Shown one piece after another: positions 50,606 to 59,555 of a stretch of DNA of 64,000 nucleotides. The position numbers were made by a program, and so were the translations under genes. The notes under the pieces are model-generated. The model worked only from the letters and a program-made list of their open reading frames with translations. It was not told the origin of the DNA and searched no databases. How positions within the stretch are numbered: the stretch's first letter is position 1; every line of letters begins with the position of its first letter. This DNA is from Catellatospora bangladeshensis. Lineage in GTDB: Bacteria; Actinomycetota; Actinomycetes; Mycobacteriales; Micromonosporaceae. The stretch spans positions 1 to 64,000 of the forward strand of contig NZ_BONF01000014.1 of assembly GCF_016862575.1 (NCBI RefSeq). The letters run 5' to 3'.

Positions 50606-52606
50606 ATGGCACCCACCCTCAGACGCAGCATCCGCCCTGCACTGGCCGCGGGCGCGGCCGCCCTGCTCCTCATCGGAGCCACGCCGGCCGGGGCCGCCGC
50701 CGACCCCGATCCGCGGATCGGCCTCGGCGCGGGCTGGCTCGACGCCCAGTCGGCGATCAGCAACCTCGAACACCTGGCCCACGTCGACAAGCCCCCGGGC
50801 TTCGTCAACCCCGCGAACCCGGGCGACTTCGCGTTCGTCGCGTCCGACCTGGCCTTCACCGGCCACTACGCCATCATGGGCAACTTCAACGGGTTCAACG
50901 TCTTCGACATCGCGAACCCGGCCGCGCCGACGGTCGTCACCAGCGTCGTCTGCCCCGGCGGGCAGGGCGACGTCTCCGTACACGGCGATCTGCTGTTCAT
51001 GTCGGTGGAGGAGAGCCGAGCCCGGGTCGACTGCGGCACCAACCCGGCGGTCGGCGAGCGCTTCCAGGGCGTGCGGGTGTTCGACATCAGCAACATCACC
51101 ACCCCGACGCAGGTCGCGGCCGTCCAGCTGTGCCGGGGCTCGCACACCCACACGGTGGTGACCGACCCGGACGACCCGGCCAGCGTGTACGTGTACGTGT
51201 CCGGCACCGCCGGGGTGCGCCCGGCGGCCACGCTGGCGGGCTGCAACAACAACCCGGCGAGCGGCGAGAACCCGTCGCGCTGGCGTATCGACGTCATCAA
51301 GGTCCCGGTGAACGCGCCCGGCGAGGCGGCCGTCGTCAGCGGCCCGCGCCTGTTCGCCGACCCGGAGACCGGCGCGATCGACGGGCTGCAGAACATCCCG
51401 CCCGCACCGACGCACCCGTCCGGCTCGAACTGGGGCCCGACGCCCATCACCGACGCCTGCCACGACCTGACCGCGTACCCGGCGCTCGGGCTGGCGGCCG
51501 GGGCCTGCGAGGGCAACGGCATCCTGATCGACATCTCGGACCCGGCCAACCCGGTGCGCCTGGACGAGGTCGCCGACCCGAACTTCGCGTACTGGCACTC
51601 GGCCACCCTGAGCAACGACGGGAAGAAGGTCATCTTCACCGACGAGTGGGGCGGCGGCACGGCGGCACGGTGCCGCCCGACCGACCAGGCCAGCTGGGGC
51701 GCGAACGCGGTCTTCGACATCGTCGACGGCAGGATGGAGTTCCGCAGCTACTACAAGCTGCCAGTGCCGCAGACGCTGACCGAGAACTGCGTGGCGCACA
51801 ACGGCTCGCTGATCCCGGTGCCGGGCCGCGACATCATGGCCCAGGCCTGGTATCAGGGTGGCGTGTCGCTGGTCGACTACACCGACTCGGCGCACCCGAA
51901 GGAGATCGGGTTCTTCGACCGCGGCCCGATCTCGGCGAACGGGCTCGTGCTGGGCGGCATGTGGTCGGCGTACTGGTACAACGGCGAGATCTACGGCAGC
52001 GAGATCTCCCGCGGGCTGGACGTGTTCGGGCTCAAGCCGAGCGCGCACCTGACCGCGGCGGAGATCGCGGCGGCGCGGGAGGTGCGGCTGCCGCAGTTCA
52101 ACGCGCAGCAGCAGACGCCGATCACCTGGGCGCCGAGCCTCGCGGTCGCCCGCGCCCGCTTCGACCGGCTGGCCCGCACCTGCACCACGACTCTCACCGG
52201 CCGCCACAACGGCGCCCTCACGGTGTCCGGGGTGACCTGCCTGGACGGCGCGACGATCAGCGGCCCGGTCGCCGTACGCCGGGGCGCGACCCTGCTCGTG
52301 ATCGACTCGACGATCTCCGGCTCGGTGTCGTCGTCGGGCGCGGCCGCGGTGCACCTCTACCACAGCACGGTCCGCGGTGCGCTCAGCGTCGCGGGCAGCA
52401 CGGGCAGCGTGGCCGTGGTCGATGCGACCGTCAGCGGTGCCGTCTCGCTGTCCGGCAACAACACTCCGGGTGTCGAGCCGATCGTCGCGGACAGCACGAT
52501 CGGCGGCGCGATCGCCTGCTCCGGCAACTCCCCCGCGCCGATCGACCTCGGCGCGGCCAACACGGTCAACGGCCCCGCCGCGGGCCAGTGCGCCACGCTC
52601 GGCTGA
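50606..52606 (+). CDS. Secreted LVIVD-repeat beta-propeller protein with beta-helix tail
   Basis: 666 residues from the ATG at 50606 with GAGAGG upstream. The signal peptide is residues 1-32. Residues about 55-500 contain LVIVD-type repeats (NGFNVFDIANPAAPTVVTSV, GVRVFDISNITTPTQVAAVQ, NGILIDISDPANPVRLDEVA, VSLVDYTDSAHPKEIGFFDR), as in surface propellers of soil bacteria. The last 130 residues form short Ser/Gly/Val repeats of about 20 residues (GATISGPVAVRRGATLLVID, GAVSLSGNNTPGVEPIVADS), most like a right-handed beta-helix. It is probably an extracellular binding or scaffold protein. The gene is single and followed by a terminator. Confidence 0.82.
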   Translation: MAPTLRRSIRPALAAGAAALLLIGATPAGAAADPDPRIGLGAGWLDAQSAISNLEHLAHVDKPPGFVNPANPGDFAFVASDLAFTGHYAIMGNFNGFNVFDIANPAAPTVVTSVVCPGGQGDVSVHGDLLFMSVEESRARVDCGTNPAVGERFQGVRVFDISNITTPTQVAAVQLCRGSHTHTVVTDPDDPASVYVYVSGTAGVRPAATLAGCNNNPASGENPSRWRIDVIKVPVNAPGEAAVVSGPRLFADPETGAIDGLQNIPPAPTHPSGSNWGPTPITDACHDLTAYPALGLAAGACEGNGILIDISDPANPVRLDEVADPNFAYWHSATLSNDGKKVIFTDEWGGGTAARCRPTDQASWGANAVFDIVDGRMEFRSYYKLPVPQTLTENCVAHNGSLIPVPGRDIMAQAWYQGGVSLVDYTDSAHPKEIGFFDRGPISANGLVLGGMWSAYWYNGEIYGSEISRGLDVFGLKPSAHLTAAEIAAAREVRLPQFNAQQQTPITWAPSLAVARARFDRLARTCTTTLTGRHNGALTVSGVTCLDGATISGPVAVRRGATLLVIDSTISGSVSSSGAAAVHLYHSTVRGALSVAGSTGSVAVVDATVSGAVSLSGNNTPGVEPIVADSTIGGAIACSGNSPAPIDLGAANTVNGPAAGQCATLG

Positions 52607-52622
52607 GCCCGGCGTGACCGCC

Positions 52623-52657
52623 GAGGGGCGGCCCGCCACGCCGGTGGGCCGCCCCTC
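52623..52657 (+). terminator. Intrinsic terminator-like hairpin
   Basis: A 12-bp perfect stem (GAGGGGCGGCCC / GGGCCGCCCCTC) with an 11-base loop, 17 bp after the stop codon. Confidence 0.7.
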
Positions 52658-52667
52658 CACATGTCAC

Positions 52668-52752
52668 GCGAACCTTCGCCGGGCCCGCCGCAGACCTCGC
52701 CGAGTCCGCTGCGAACCTCGCCGAGTCCGCTCGGGCGGTCGCCGAGCCTGCC
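52668..52752. repeat. Tandem 21-bp repeat, about four copies
   Basis: Units at 52668-52689 (22 bp), 52690-52710, 52711-52731 and 52732-52752 share the core C(C)TCGCCGAGTCCGC(T). Copies 2 and 3 differ at one base. It lies directly upstream of the promoter of the DUF305 gene and has no open frame of its own. Confidence 0.7.
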
Positions 52753-52762
52753 GGGCATCGGT

Positions 52763-52768
52763 TAACGT
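52763..52768 (+). promoter_or_regulatory. -10 element for a leaderless DUF305 transcript
   Basis: TAACGT is followed by 7 bases and then the GTG start, the spacing seen for TANNNT elements of actinobacterial leaderless genes. No ribosome site is present. Confidence 0.5.
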
Positions 52769-52775
52769 CTGGTTC

Positions 52776-53459
52776 GTGCTCGCGTCCCGCCGCATCGTCG
52801 TCGCCGCCGTGGCCGCCGCTGCCGCGATCGGTGCGGCCGTCCTCATCGGGGTGGCCGTGTCGGGTGGCGACGGCGCCGGTCCGGCCGCCGTCCCGACCCA
52901 CCGCGTCGTGCAGCCGGGCGCGCCCGGCCAGTCCGCGCGCACGCTGTCCCCCGAGGACGTCGCCCGGCTGTCCGCGCCGCCCCACAACGCGGCCGACGTC
53001 GCGTTCATGAGCCGGATGATCCCGCACCACGCGCAGGCCCTGGAGCTGACCGCGCTGGTCGCCGGGCGCAGCGGGCGCACCGAGATCGCGCAGCTCGCCG
53101 AGCGGATCGAGATCTCGCAGAAGGACGAGATCGCGCTGATGCAGGCGTGGCTGGCCGACCGCCGGGAGCCGCTGCCGTCGGCGCACGCGAACCACGTCGG
53201 GCACGGCGGCCTGATGCCGGGCATGCTCGACCAGAGCGACCTGACCCGGCTGGCGCAGGCGAAGGGCGCCGCGTTCGACCGGCTCTTCCTCGATTTCATG
53301 ATCCGGCATCACCAGGGCGCGGTCGCCATGGTCAATGAGCTGTACCAGGCGGGTGGCGGCATCGAACCGGCGAGCGACCGGCTCGCCCGCGAGGTCAACG
53401 CCGACCAGCAGATCGAGATCCGGCGGATGCAGGAGCTGCTCGGCAAGCTCCCGGCCTGA
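52776..53459 (+). CDS. Secreted or membrane-anchored DUF305 protein
   Basis: 227 residues from the GTG at 52776. A hydrophobic helix lies at residues 8-32 (VVAAVAAAAAIGAAVLIGVA), acting as signal or anchor. The rest is the four-helix DUF305 bundle, with two diagnostic His motifs: VAFMSRMIPHHAQALELTAL and FLDFMIRHHQGAVAMVNELY. These His/Met clusters suggest copper or metal binding at the cell surface, as proposed for related proteins. The precise role is unknown. Translation may be leaderless. Confidence 0.9.
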   Translation: MLASRRIVVAAVAAAAAIGAAVLIGVAVSGGDGAGPAAVPTHRVVQPGAPGQSARTLSPEDVARLSAPPHNAADVAFMSRMIPHHAQALELTALVAGRSGRTEIAQLAERIEISQKDEIALMQAWLADRREPLPSAHANHVGHGGLMPGMLDQSDLTRLAQAKGAAFDRLFLDFMIRHHQGAVAMVNELYQAGGGIEPASDRLAREVNADQQIEIRRMQELLGKLPA

Positions 53460-53479
53460 CCGCACGGTCGCTCGGCCGG

Positions 53480-54559
53480 TCAGGCGGCCGCGCTGCCGGC
53501 TTTAGCAAGCATGAAGTCCAGCCGTCCCAGCAGGTGACGGGCGACCTGCTCGCCGGTGGTCCACTCCAGCGCCGGGTCCGGATGGGGCTCGTTGCGCATC
53601 GCCTCGCCCATCAGCCGCCACAGCTCGGCCGTGGAAACCGTGGCCTCGGCGTGCACGGTCATGCCCGCCGCGCTCATGGCCTTGACCCGCAGCCCGAACG
53701 AGTCCGGGTAGGAGACCGCCGGGTGGGTCATGGCCAACACCGGGATCCGGTTCCACACCAGATCGCAGGTGACGGTGCCGTTGGCGTTGGTCACCACCAG
53801 GTCCGCCCCGGCGTAGTACGTCTCGGGCTCGGCGGTGAACCCAGCCCACACGACGTCGGCGGCCCGCTCGGCGGGCACCTCGCAGAACGGCTCCGCCAGC
53901 ACGAACAGCCGGTGCCCGGCCGGGGCGTGCGCCAGCCAGGTGCGCACGGTCAGCTCGGCGATCGCCGCGTTGTCGGCCATCTTCGTCATACCCCCGACGG
54001 TCAGCACGGCGACCGTGTCCGCGGCCGCCACCCCGAGCGCCGCCCGCGCCGCCGCGCGGTCCACCCCGAACTCCCCCACCACCGGGCCGAGCGCCTGGAT
54101 CGGGGTGCGTACACCGAACGGGCCCGGGTGCGCCGCGGAGAAGTCGAGCAGCAGGATCTCGCCGGCCTCGTCCAGCAGGGGATCGGACTCCGGGGCGCCC
54201 AGTTCGGAGTAGAACCAGTCGGTCAGCAGGATGGCCCGCCGCCGCCACCGCTTGGCGCAGTACACCAGCGACCACACGACCTCGTCGGCGACCACCAGGT
54301 CGTACGGCTCCCGCTGGTCCAGCAGCTCCCACACGCGTCTGCCCGCCGCCGGGGACATGTCCTCGTGGTCGCCGATGCCCATGTCGGCGAACGTCTCGCC
54401 GTACAGCTCCAGGTAGACGGCGGCGCTGCCGGAGGCCATCACGTCCACGGCCACGTCGGGCCGCAGGGCGCGCATGGCCCGTACGATGCGCAGGTCGCGG
54501 GCGGCGTGCCCGAAGCCGTGGCCGCGGGCCAGGAACAGCACTCGTGGTGCGGCGTTCAC
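53480..54559 (-). CDS. GT-B glycosyltransferase, last gene of the azole RiPP operon
   Basis: 359 residues from the GTG at 54559, which overlaps the previous stop by four bases (GTGA). The N-terminus RVLFLARGHGFGHAARDLRI and the C-terminal DLVVTNANGTVTCDLVWNRI block resemble MGT/MurG-type GT-B glycosyltransferases, whose donor-binding region is in the second Rossmann domain. No signal or membrane helix. Being translationally coupled to the decarboxylase gene suggests it modifies the RiPP product with a sugar. Donor and acceptor are unknown. With the GT-A-like protein at 56513 it makes two glycosyltransferase-like proteins in one RiPP operon. Confidence 0.75.
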   Translation of the reverse strand: MNAAPRVLFLARGHGFGHAARDLRIVRAMRALRPDVAVDVMASGSAAVYLELYGETFADMGIGDHEDMSPAAGRRVWELLDQREPYDLVVADEVVWSLVYCAKRWRRRAILLTDWFYSELGAPESDPLLDEAGEILLLDFSAAHPGPFGVRTPIQALGPVVGEFGVDRAAARAALGVAAADTVAVLTVGGMTKMADNAAIAELTVRTWLAHAPAGHRLFVLAEPFCEVPAERAADVVWAGFTAEPETYYAGADLVVTNANGTVTCDLVWNRIPVLAMTHPAVSYPDSFGLRVKAMSAAGMTVHAEATVSTAELWRLMGEAMRNEPHPDPALEWTTGEQVARHLLGRLDFMLAKAGSAAA

Positions 54560-55170
54560 GTCGTCTTCTCCTCGATCCGGCGGCGGTGCAGTTCCAGGGT
54601 GCCCAGCACGGCGGTGAACGGCGGCGGCCCGTACGCGTCGTCGCGGCCGGTGGTGAAGCTGCGCACCGGCACGGGCGGCAGCACGGTGACCGTCGGCCGT
54701 GCTTCGAGCGCGGTCACGTGGCCTTGGGTGACCGGGCTGTCCCAGCCGCCGGGCGGCAGCGCCGGGGCGACCAGCACGGGCGCGGCACTGCAGTGGATCG
54801 CGAGCAGGCTGGGCGAGTCGGCCAGCCCGAGCGCGAGCCGCGCCAGGTAGTTCAGGCTGGCCGGATACACCAGGACGGCCTGTGCCCACTGTTGCAGGGT
54901 CACGTGGACGGCCTCGGGGACCGGGGTGGGCCACTCGTCGACCAGCGCGGGCCGGCCGGTGATGGCGCCGGTGGCGCCGGGGGTGACGAACTGCAGCGCC
55001 GACCGGGTCAGCACCACCTGCGTCTCCAGCTCGGGGTACGCGGTGCGCAGCCAGACCAGGTCGCGCGGCAGGAACGCGGCGTTGAGCGAGCCCGCCGCCA
55101 CCAGCAGCAGCCGCCGGAAGCCCAGGGGCGGCAGCCGCGGGTCGGCCGAGACGATCCGTTCCTCGGTCAC
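54556..55170 (-). CDS. HFCD-family flavoprotein Cys decarboxylase
   Basis: 204 residues from a GTG overlapping the previous stop (GTGA). The EpiD/Dfp flavodoxin-like decarboxylase pattern is present: RRLLLVAAGSLNAAFLPRDL, TQVVLTRSALQFVTPG, the active-site His in EAVHVTLQQWAQAVLVYPAS, the PASANT-like PASLNYLARLALGLAD, and VAPALPPGGWDSPVTQGHV, which replaces the PxMNxxMW clamp. HFCD enzymes oxidatively decarboxylate a C-terminal Cys of RiPP precursors to an aminoenethiol. The precursor at 61504-61680 ends in Cys, so this is a ready substrate. FMN is the expected cofactor. The exact fate of the aminoenethiol is inference. Confidence 0.8.
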   Translation of the reverse strand: MTEERIVSADPRLPPLGFRRLLLVAAGSLNAAFLPRDLVWLRTAYPELETQVVLTRSALQFVTPGATGAITGRPALVDEWPTPVPEAVHVTLQQWAQAVLVYPASLNYLARLALGLADSPSLLAIHCSAAPVLVAPALPPGGWDSPVTQGHVTALEARPTVTVLPPVPVRSFTTGRDDAYGPPPFTAVLGTLELHRRRIEEKTT

Positions 55171-56516
55171 TCGCCCTCCCCGGGCAGGGATCCGATCACG
55201 ATCTCGCCCACGGCCGACACCTCAGCCGGGTCCAGGCCCGTGGCCTCGGCGAAGTCGGCGGCGTCGCCGGTGCCCACCGCGCACGCGCCGAGCCCCATCG
55301 CGGTGGCGCAGAGGTACACCGACTGGAGCACCACCCCGGCGTTGCGCAGCGTCAGCGAGTACGCCAGGTCGCCGTACTTGCCGGAGTTCCGGCCGAACCG
55401 GGCCGCGAGGCTGATCAGCACCGGCGGCACGGATTCCCGGTTGATCGCCAGGTACGCGGCGTTGACCAGCCGGACCAGCGGCACGGTGTCGCGGTTGACC
55501 AGCGCCAGCGCGTGCCGGTCGGGCAGGTATCGGTAGATGCCCGGGGTCAGATCCCGGCAGGCGCGGACCGCGACGTAGTAGTCGAGCTCGTGCATGGCCC
55601 CGGCCGACGGCACCGGGCGCAGCGTGTGCGCGTAGGAGCGCTGGTCGGCGAGGTCGGGGGTGAACCGGCGCTGGATCCGCGCCGTCCGGTAGAGCAGCTC
55701 GCCCAGCTGGGCCACGGTGAGCGGCGCGCGGCCGAAGCGGCGCACCGAGCGGCGGGTCTCCATGACCTCGGCCAGCGGCGGGTCCGTGCGCCGCAGCGCG
55801 GCCAGGTCCGGCGCGGGCAGCGGGATGTCGGTGTCGGCCGCGGGCGCCGGGGGCGGCTCGTCGAGGCTGCGCACGGGCACGCCGCGCGCGTCGACCAGGC
55901 CGGCGCGGCTGCGGATGTGCGCCCACGCGGCGTGCGGAGCGGGACCGGTCTCGGGTCCGGGTGGACCCGCCAGGCCCACCGCTGCCAGCAGCCGCACCAG
56001 CTCCAGGCCGCCCGGGGCGAGCCCGCCCGCCGCCTCCGGGGTGGTGGGTGCGCAGAGCCCGGCCACCACCGCGGCCAGCGCGGGCCGGTGCAGCTCGACG
56101 ACGGTGCAATCGCGGGCGGACTCGACCACGGCCCGCTCGCCTGAGCGGCGCAGCAGCGCGTACGGCGAAAGCTGCACCGGCTCGCCCACCGCGAGGTCGC
56201 CGTCGAGCCGCAGCGCGGCGAGGCGGGAGTGGACGCGCGCGGTGGCCACCTCACCGTGCTCGTCGGCGCAGCCCAGGGTGAGCACGCCGCTGGTGACGAG
56301 CCGCCGGGCCAGCGCGTCGCAGCGCGCGGCGTCCAGCGTCAGCTCGTCGCGCACCTGCTGCCAGGTCAGCGGCCGGTCCAGCGCGCGCAGCAGGGCTGCC
56401 ACCGACCCGTCGGCGTCGGGCAGCGCCACCGGCTCGTGGCCCTCGCCGGTGAGCAGCACGTCGGCCGTGCCGGTGGAGGCGATGGTGAGCCGGTCGCCGC
56501 GGCGCAGCGTGATCAT
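55167..56516 (-). CDS. SagB-type FMN dehydrogenase (azoline oxidase)
   Basis: 449 residues from the ATG at 56516, overlapping the previous stop as ATGA. Residues about 1-200 hold a winged-helix-like region (RPLTWQQVRDELTLDAARCD, LARRLVTSGVLTLG). The nitroreductase core starts with METRRSVRRFGRAPLTVAQL (FMN-phosphate Arg/Ser), includes LRPVPSAGAMHELDYYVAVR, SLTLRNAGVVLQSVYLCATA and ends MGLGACAVGTGDAADFAEAT. The family oxidises thiazolines and oxazolines to aromatic azoles with FMN. It is the main dehydrogenase of the operon, with a second, degenerate half at 57682-58143 and a possible SagB-like tail on the 58143 protein. Confidence 0.87.
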   Translation of the reverse strand: MITLRRGDRLTIASTGTADVLLTGEGHEPVALPDADGSVAALLRALDRPLTWQQVRDELTLDAARCDALARRLVTSGVLTLGCADEHGEVATARVHSRLAALRLDGDLAVGEPVQLSPYALLRRSGERAVVESARDCTVVELHRPALAAVVAGLCAPTTPEAAGGLAPGGLELVRLLAAVGLAGPPGPETGPAPHAAWAHIRSRAGLVDARGVPVRSLDEPPPAPAADTDIPLPAPDLAALRRTDPPLAEVMETRRSVRRFGRAPLTVAQLGELLYRTARIQRRFTPDLADQRSYAHTLRPVPSAGAMHELDYYVAVRACRDLTPGIYRYLPDRHALALVNRDTVPLVRLVNAAYLAINRESVPPVLISLAARFGRNSGKYGDLAYSLTLRNAGVVLQSVYLCATAMGLGACAVGTGDAADFAEATGLDPAEVSAVGEIVIGSLPGEGE

Positions 56517-57685
56517 CGCCGCCGGATCTCCCGGGCGTGGCGGTAACCGGCCCGGACGGCGTCGAGCACGAACTCGGTCAGCGGCTCGGCCAGCTCGTCC
56601 AGCACGTCGCGGGACGCGACCGGGTGCAGATGCGCCTGCGGCAGCGTGGCGAAGGTCCGCCGCACCACCGGGTCGGCCAGCAGCCTCTCCAGTGCCGCCT
56701 CGTCCGCGGCCGGGAAGCGGCTGGGCAGCGGGGTGCCGTCCGGGTGGTATACCCGCACCGCCGGCCCGGTCAGGCACGCGCCGACCGAGAACGGCGTCAG
56801 CCACAGCCGGTCCAGCAGCGGGTCGGCGAGCCCCGGATGACGCCGCCGCCACCGGTCGGTGTGGACGCGGGCCAGTGCCGTCACGGCCGCCGCGTCGAGG
56901 CCGGTGTCGGTGAACCACTGCTCGGCGGACCGGATCGACCAGGGCAGCCCGCCATCCTCCAGCTGCTTGCGCAGCGCCAGGAACGGCAGCGAGCCGAACC
57001 CGCCCATCTGATAGTGCGCGAACGTCGGCAGCACGTCGGCCAGCGCGAGCGGCTCGACGGCCGGCGCCGGGGGCACGTCGTCGGCGAAGCACATCGCCCG
57101 GCGCGGGCCCTGCTCGGTGTTGCCGGTCAGGCTGTCGGGCGAGTCGTGGTCGATGAGGTTGGGCACCCGGCAGATGGCGGCGATCTGGCGGCCGCGCAGG
57201 AAGGTCATCAGCGACACGTCGTCCTTGGAGATCCAGTCCCGCTGGTTGCGAACGGCGGCCGCGCCGAACTCCCGCGCGATCGCGGCGGGCAGCACCAGCG
57301 CGACGCTGGGCACGTACTCGTCCACCACCCCGGCCCAGTTCGCCCCCGCCAGCGCCGCCAGGCGCAGGTGGTGGGCGGTCATCGAGGTCCACTCGGTGAA
57401 CAGCGACAGCGCCGCCTGCGGGTACTGCGCGATGGCGGCGTGCACGGCCTCGGCGAACCCGGCGCACGGCACCGCGTCGTCCTGCAGCACCAGGTGGTGG
57501 GTGGCGTGCTCGGGCGCGAACGACCAGGCGACGGCTGCGGTGCGCAGCGACGAGGGCGGCCCCTGCGGATCGGGGTCGACGACGATGTCCGGCTTCAGCT
57601 CGGGCAGCCGGTCGGCGAGCGCCTCGGCGAGGGCGAGCCGGCTGGGGTGCGCCATGATCACGGTGGAGAGCTGGTATGCGGTCAT
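56513..57685 (-). CDS. GT-A-like glycosyltransferase in the azole RiPP operon
   Basis: 390 residues from the ATG at 57685, with AAGGAAGC upstream and an ATGA overlap with the next gene. The GT-A-like features are STVIMAHPSRLALAEALADR at the start, HHLVLQDDAVPCAGFAEAVH (a DD as the divalent-metal/nucleotide site) and EWTSMTAHHLRLAALAGANW. The C-terminal half is Arg-rich and unassigned. No membrane segment. The expected reaction is transfer of a sugar from a nucleotide donor to the modified peptide. Identification rests on fold-like motifs only and could be wrong; the position inside a translationally coupled RiPP operon is clear. Confidence 0.55.
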   Translation of the reverse strand: MTAYQLSTVIMAHPSRLALAEALADRLPELKPDIVVDPDPQGPPSSLRTAAVAWSFAPEHATHHLVLQDDAVPCAGFAEAVHAAIAQYPQAALSLFTEWTSMTAHHLRLAALAGANWAGVVDEYVPSVALVLPAAIAREFGAAAVRNQRDWISKDDVSLMTFLRGRQIAAICRVPNLIDHDSPDSLTGNTEQGPRRAMCFADDVPPAPAVEPLALADVLPTFAHYQMGGFGSLPFLALRKQLEDGGLPWSIRSAEQWFTDTGLDAAAVTALARVHTDRWRRRHPGLADPLLDRLWLTPFSVGACLTGPAVRVYHPDGTPLPSRFPAADEAALERLLADPVVRRTFATLPQAHLHPVASRDVLDELAEPLTEFVLDAVRAGYRHAREIRRR

Positions 57686-58143
57686 CGCGCTTCCTTGCCG
57701 GTGACGGTGGTGAGGTGGGTCAGCGATCTGTTCGCAGTGGTCAGCGGCCAGGCTGTGGTCTCGTCGTCGGACGCCACCCGCACGAAGCGCGGGCCGAGCC
57801 GCAGCGCCAGGTGCCGGGAGACGACCCCCGCGGCGACGCCGAGCCGCCGGAACGCGGCGGGCGAGCTGGTGGCCGGGCCGCCCAGCAGCACGGCCACGTC
57901 CGCGTCGAGGTGCGCGAGCGGCGGGGCGGTCCGATGCAGACACCCGGCCGAGTCCAGGCAGTACGTGCCTGCCGCGAGGTCGCCGAAGCGGTGCACGACG
58001 ACGCAGGCGCTCAGCGGCTCCGGCGCGGCGGCCAGCGCGTCGAGCACCCAGGCGCCGAGGTCGTCGGGGCGCGCTGGGAGCGGTCCGGCGAAGTCGAGCC
58101 GCAGCGCGTCGTCGAGGGTGGTGTCCCTGGGCTGGACGGGCAT
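57682..58143 (-). CDS. Short SagB-like half-protein
   Basis: 153 residues from the ATG at 58143, which shares one base with the preceding stop (TGATG). The sequence reads like the second half of a SagB/nitroreductase: LSACVVVHRFGDLAAGTYCL, PPLAHLDADVAVLLGG, FRRLGVAAGVVSRHLALRLG. It lacks the Arg-rich FMN-binding start and the Gly-rich end, so it cannot be an active FMN enzyme alone; it may complement another subunit. Its own family is not certain. It overlaps its downstream neighbour by four bases, so it is coexpressed at near-equal levels. Confidence 0.55.
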   Translation of the reverse strand: MPVQPRDTTLDDALRLDFAGPLPARPDDLGAWVLDALAAAPEPLSACVVVHRFGDLAAGTYCLDSAGCLHRTAPPLAHLDADVAVLLGGPATSSPAAFRRLGVAAGVVSRHLALRLGPRFVRVASDDETTAWPLTTANRSLTHLTTVTGKEAR

Positions 58144-59555
58144 CAGGACCCCCTCGGGTAGATGCCGGCCACGGCGGCGACGTGTTCGCCGCCGGGGTGC
58201 AGTTCGAGCAGCTCCGCCAGCGCCGGGTCGACGTCGTCGGCCTGCACGACCTCGCAGTCGGCCGCTGCGGCGGTGAGCGAGGCCAGCGCGCGGCCGGTGG
58301 CTAGGAAGGCGCGGCGCAGGCTCTGCTCGGCGAAGGACGGGGTCAGCCGGGCGGTGGCGGCGACGTAGACGAGCACGGCCGCTGGCGCGCCCGGCAGTCC
58401 TGCGACGGTCGGGCAGGTGTCGAGGTCGCCGCGGGTCGCGATGAGCGTCTGCGCGGTCGGCGACCAGCGGTATACCGGGTGCGGCAGGCCCGCGACGCCG
58501 AGCAGGTAGGTGTCGGCGTACGGCCGCGCCGTGGCCGCCGGGAGCAGCGGGTGCAGCCAGGACGGCGCGTCGCTCAGCGGGATGCGGGGCGAGGTCGCCA
58601 GGTCGAGGTCGGCGGTCGTGGGCACCGACCGGGCGTCCCGGGCCTGCCCTGGCGACTTCCGGTTGAGCCACTCCAGCCGCCCGATCGGGCTGTCGGCGGT
58701 CATCGCGCAGGTCGCGCAGCCGGCGGCGGGCGTCACCTCGTACACGCTGCGGCGCAGGTCCGTGGTGCCGATCCGGTGGAGGCGGCGCATGGTGACCGGG
58801 GTGGACAGTCCGGTGAGGAAGCTGATCACCTCAGCCGTGGCCAGCGCGCTGAGCAGCTGCGCCGCGCCCGTGTCCGTGCTGTCGGCCGCGCGGCCGGTGC
58901 CCGCGCCCGGTGCACCGGGCGGCCACGACGGCCGGGGCGCCTGCCCGAAGCAGTCCGGGCAACCGGTGTCCGGCCCGGCGAACAGCGGACCGAGTTCGAC
59001 GCCGTCGTCGTCCCCGCCGAGGCGCAGCACGGGCACCCCGGTGGCCGCGGCGTCGGCAAGCCGGTCGTCGGTGGCGACGGCCAGCGCCGCCGTGCCGGTG
59101 GGCTCACGCGTCACGGTGCCGACGCCGGACTGCACCAGGTCGGCGGCGATCAGCTCGCCCAGCGGATCCGCGGCCGCGGCCGCGACCGCGACCGTGGTCG
59201 CCGCGAGCTTCTCGCGCACCGTCGCGGGCTGGTGCCCGCTTCCAGCGGCGGCCAGGGCGCGGGAGAGGAACGCCTCGGCGGGGTCGGCGCGGTCCACCGG
59301 TCCGGTGTGGAGCAGGCCGCTGCGATGCAGCAGGGCGATCGCCTGGGCGAGCTGCGGGACCGGCAGCGCGGTCGCCTCCGCCACCGCGGCCAGGCTGGTC
59401 CGGCCGTCGAGCAGCGGCAGCAGCACCGGCAGCAACTCGTGCGCGGCGGCGCCGGTGAACAGGCGGCGGGTGCGGCCGCCCTCGACCAGCAGGCCGTCAC
59501 GAGTGCTGACGACGGCGAGCCCGGCCGCCGTCGCGGGATGATCCAGCCGGGTCAT
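58143..59555 (-). CDS. E1-like cyclodehydratase partner with N-terminal RRE-like and C-terminal SagB-like regions
   Basis: 470 residues from the ATG at 59555, ATGA overlap. Residues about 1-95 form a winged-helix leader-binding (RRE-like) unit (RLFTGAAAHELLPVLLPLLD, LAAVAEATALPVPQLAQAIA). Residues about 100-310 resemble a ThiF/E1 Rossmann region carrying two Cys pairs, CPDC and CATC, which should hold zinc as in cyclodehydratase C proteins. The last 150 residues (VYRWSPTAQTLIATRGDLDT, SFAEQSLRRAFLATGRALAS) look SagB-like. It should bind the precursor leader and present it to the YcaO enzyme. The fusion with a SagB-like tail is unusual. Confidence 0.7.
   Translation of the reverse strand: MTRLDHPATAAGLAVVSTRDGLLVEGGRTRRLFTGAAAHELLPVLLPLLDGRTSLAAVAEATALPVPQLAQAIALLHRSGLLHTGPVDRADPAEAFLSRALAAAGSGHQPATVREKLAATTVAVAAAAADPLGELIAADLVQSGVGTVTREPTGTAALAVATDDRLADAAATGVPVLRLGGDDDGVELGPLFAGPDTGCPDCFGQAPRPSWPPGAPGAGTGRAADSTDTGAAQLLSALATAEVISFLTGLSTPVTMRRLHRIGTTDLRRSVYEVTPAAGCATCAMTADSPIGRLEWLNRKSPGQARDARSVPTTADLDLATSPRIPLSDAPSWLHPLLPAATARPYADTYLLGVAGLPHPVYRWSPTAQTLIATRGDLDTCPTVAGLPGAPAAVLVYVAATARLTPSFAEQSLRRAFLATGRALASLTAAAADCEVVQADDVDPALAELLELHPGGEHVAAVAGIYPRGS

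Noticed and set aside
53480..54559. Reading the GT-B protein as a peptidoglycan MurG
   Set aside because: No membrane-association region and the operon context is RiPP biosynthesis, not cell-wall division genes.
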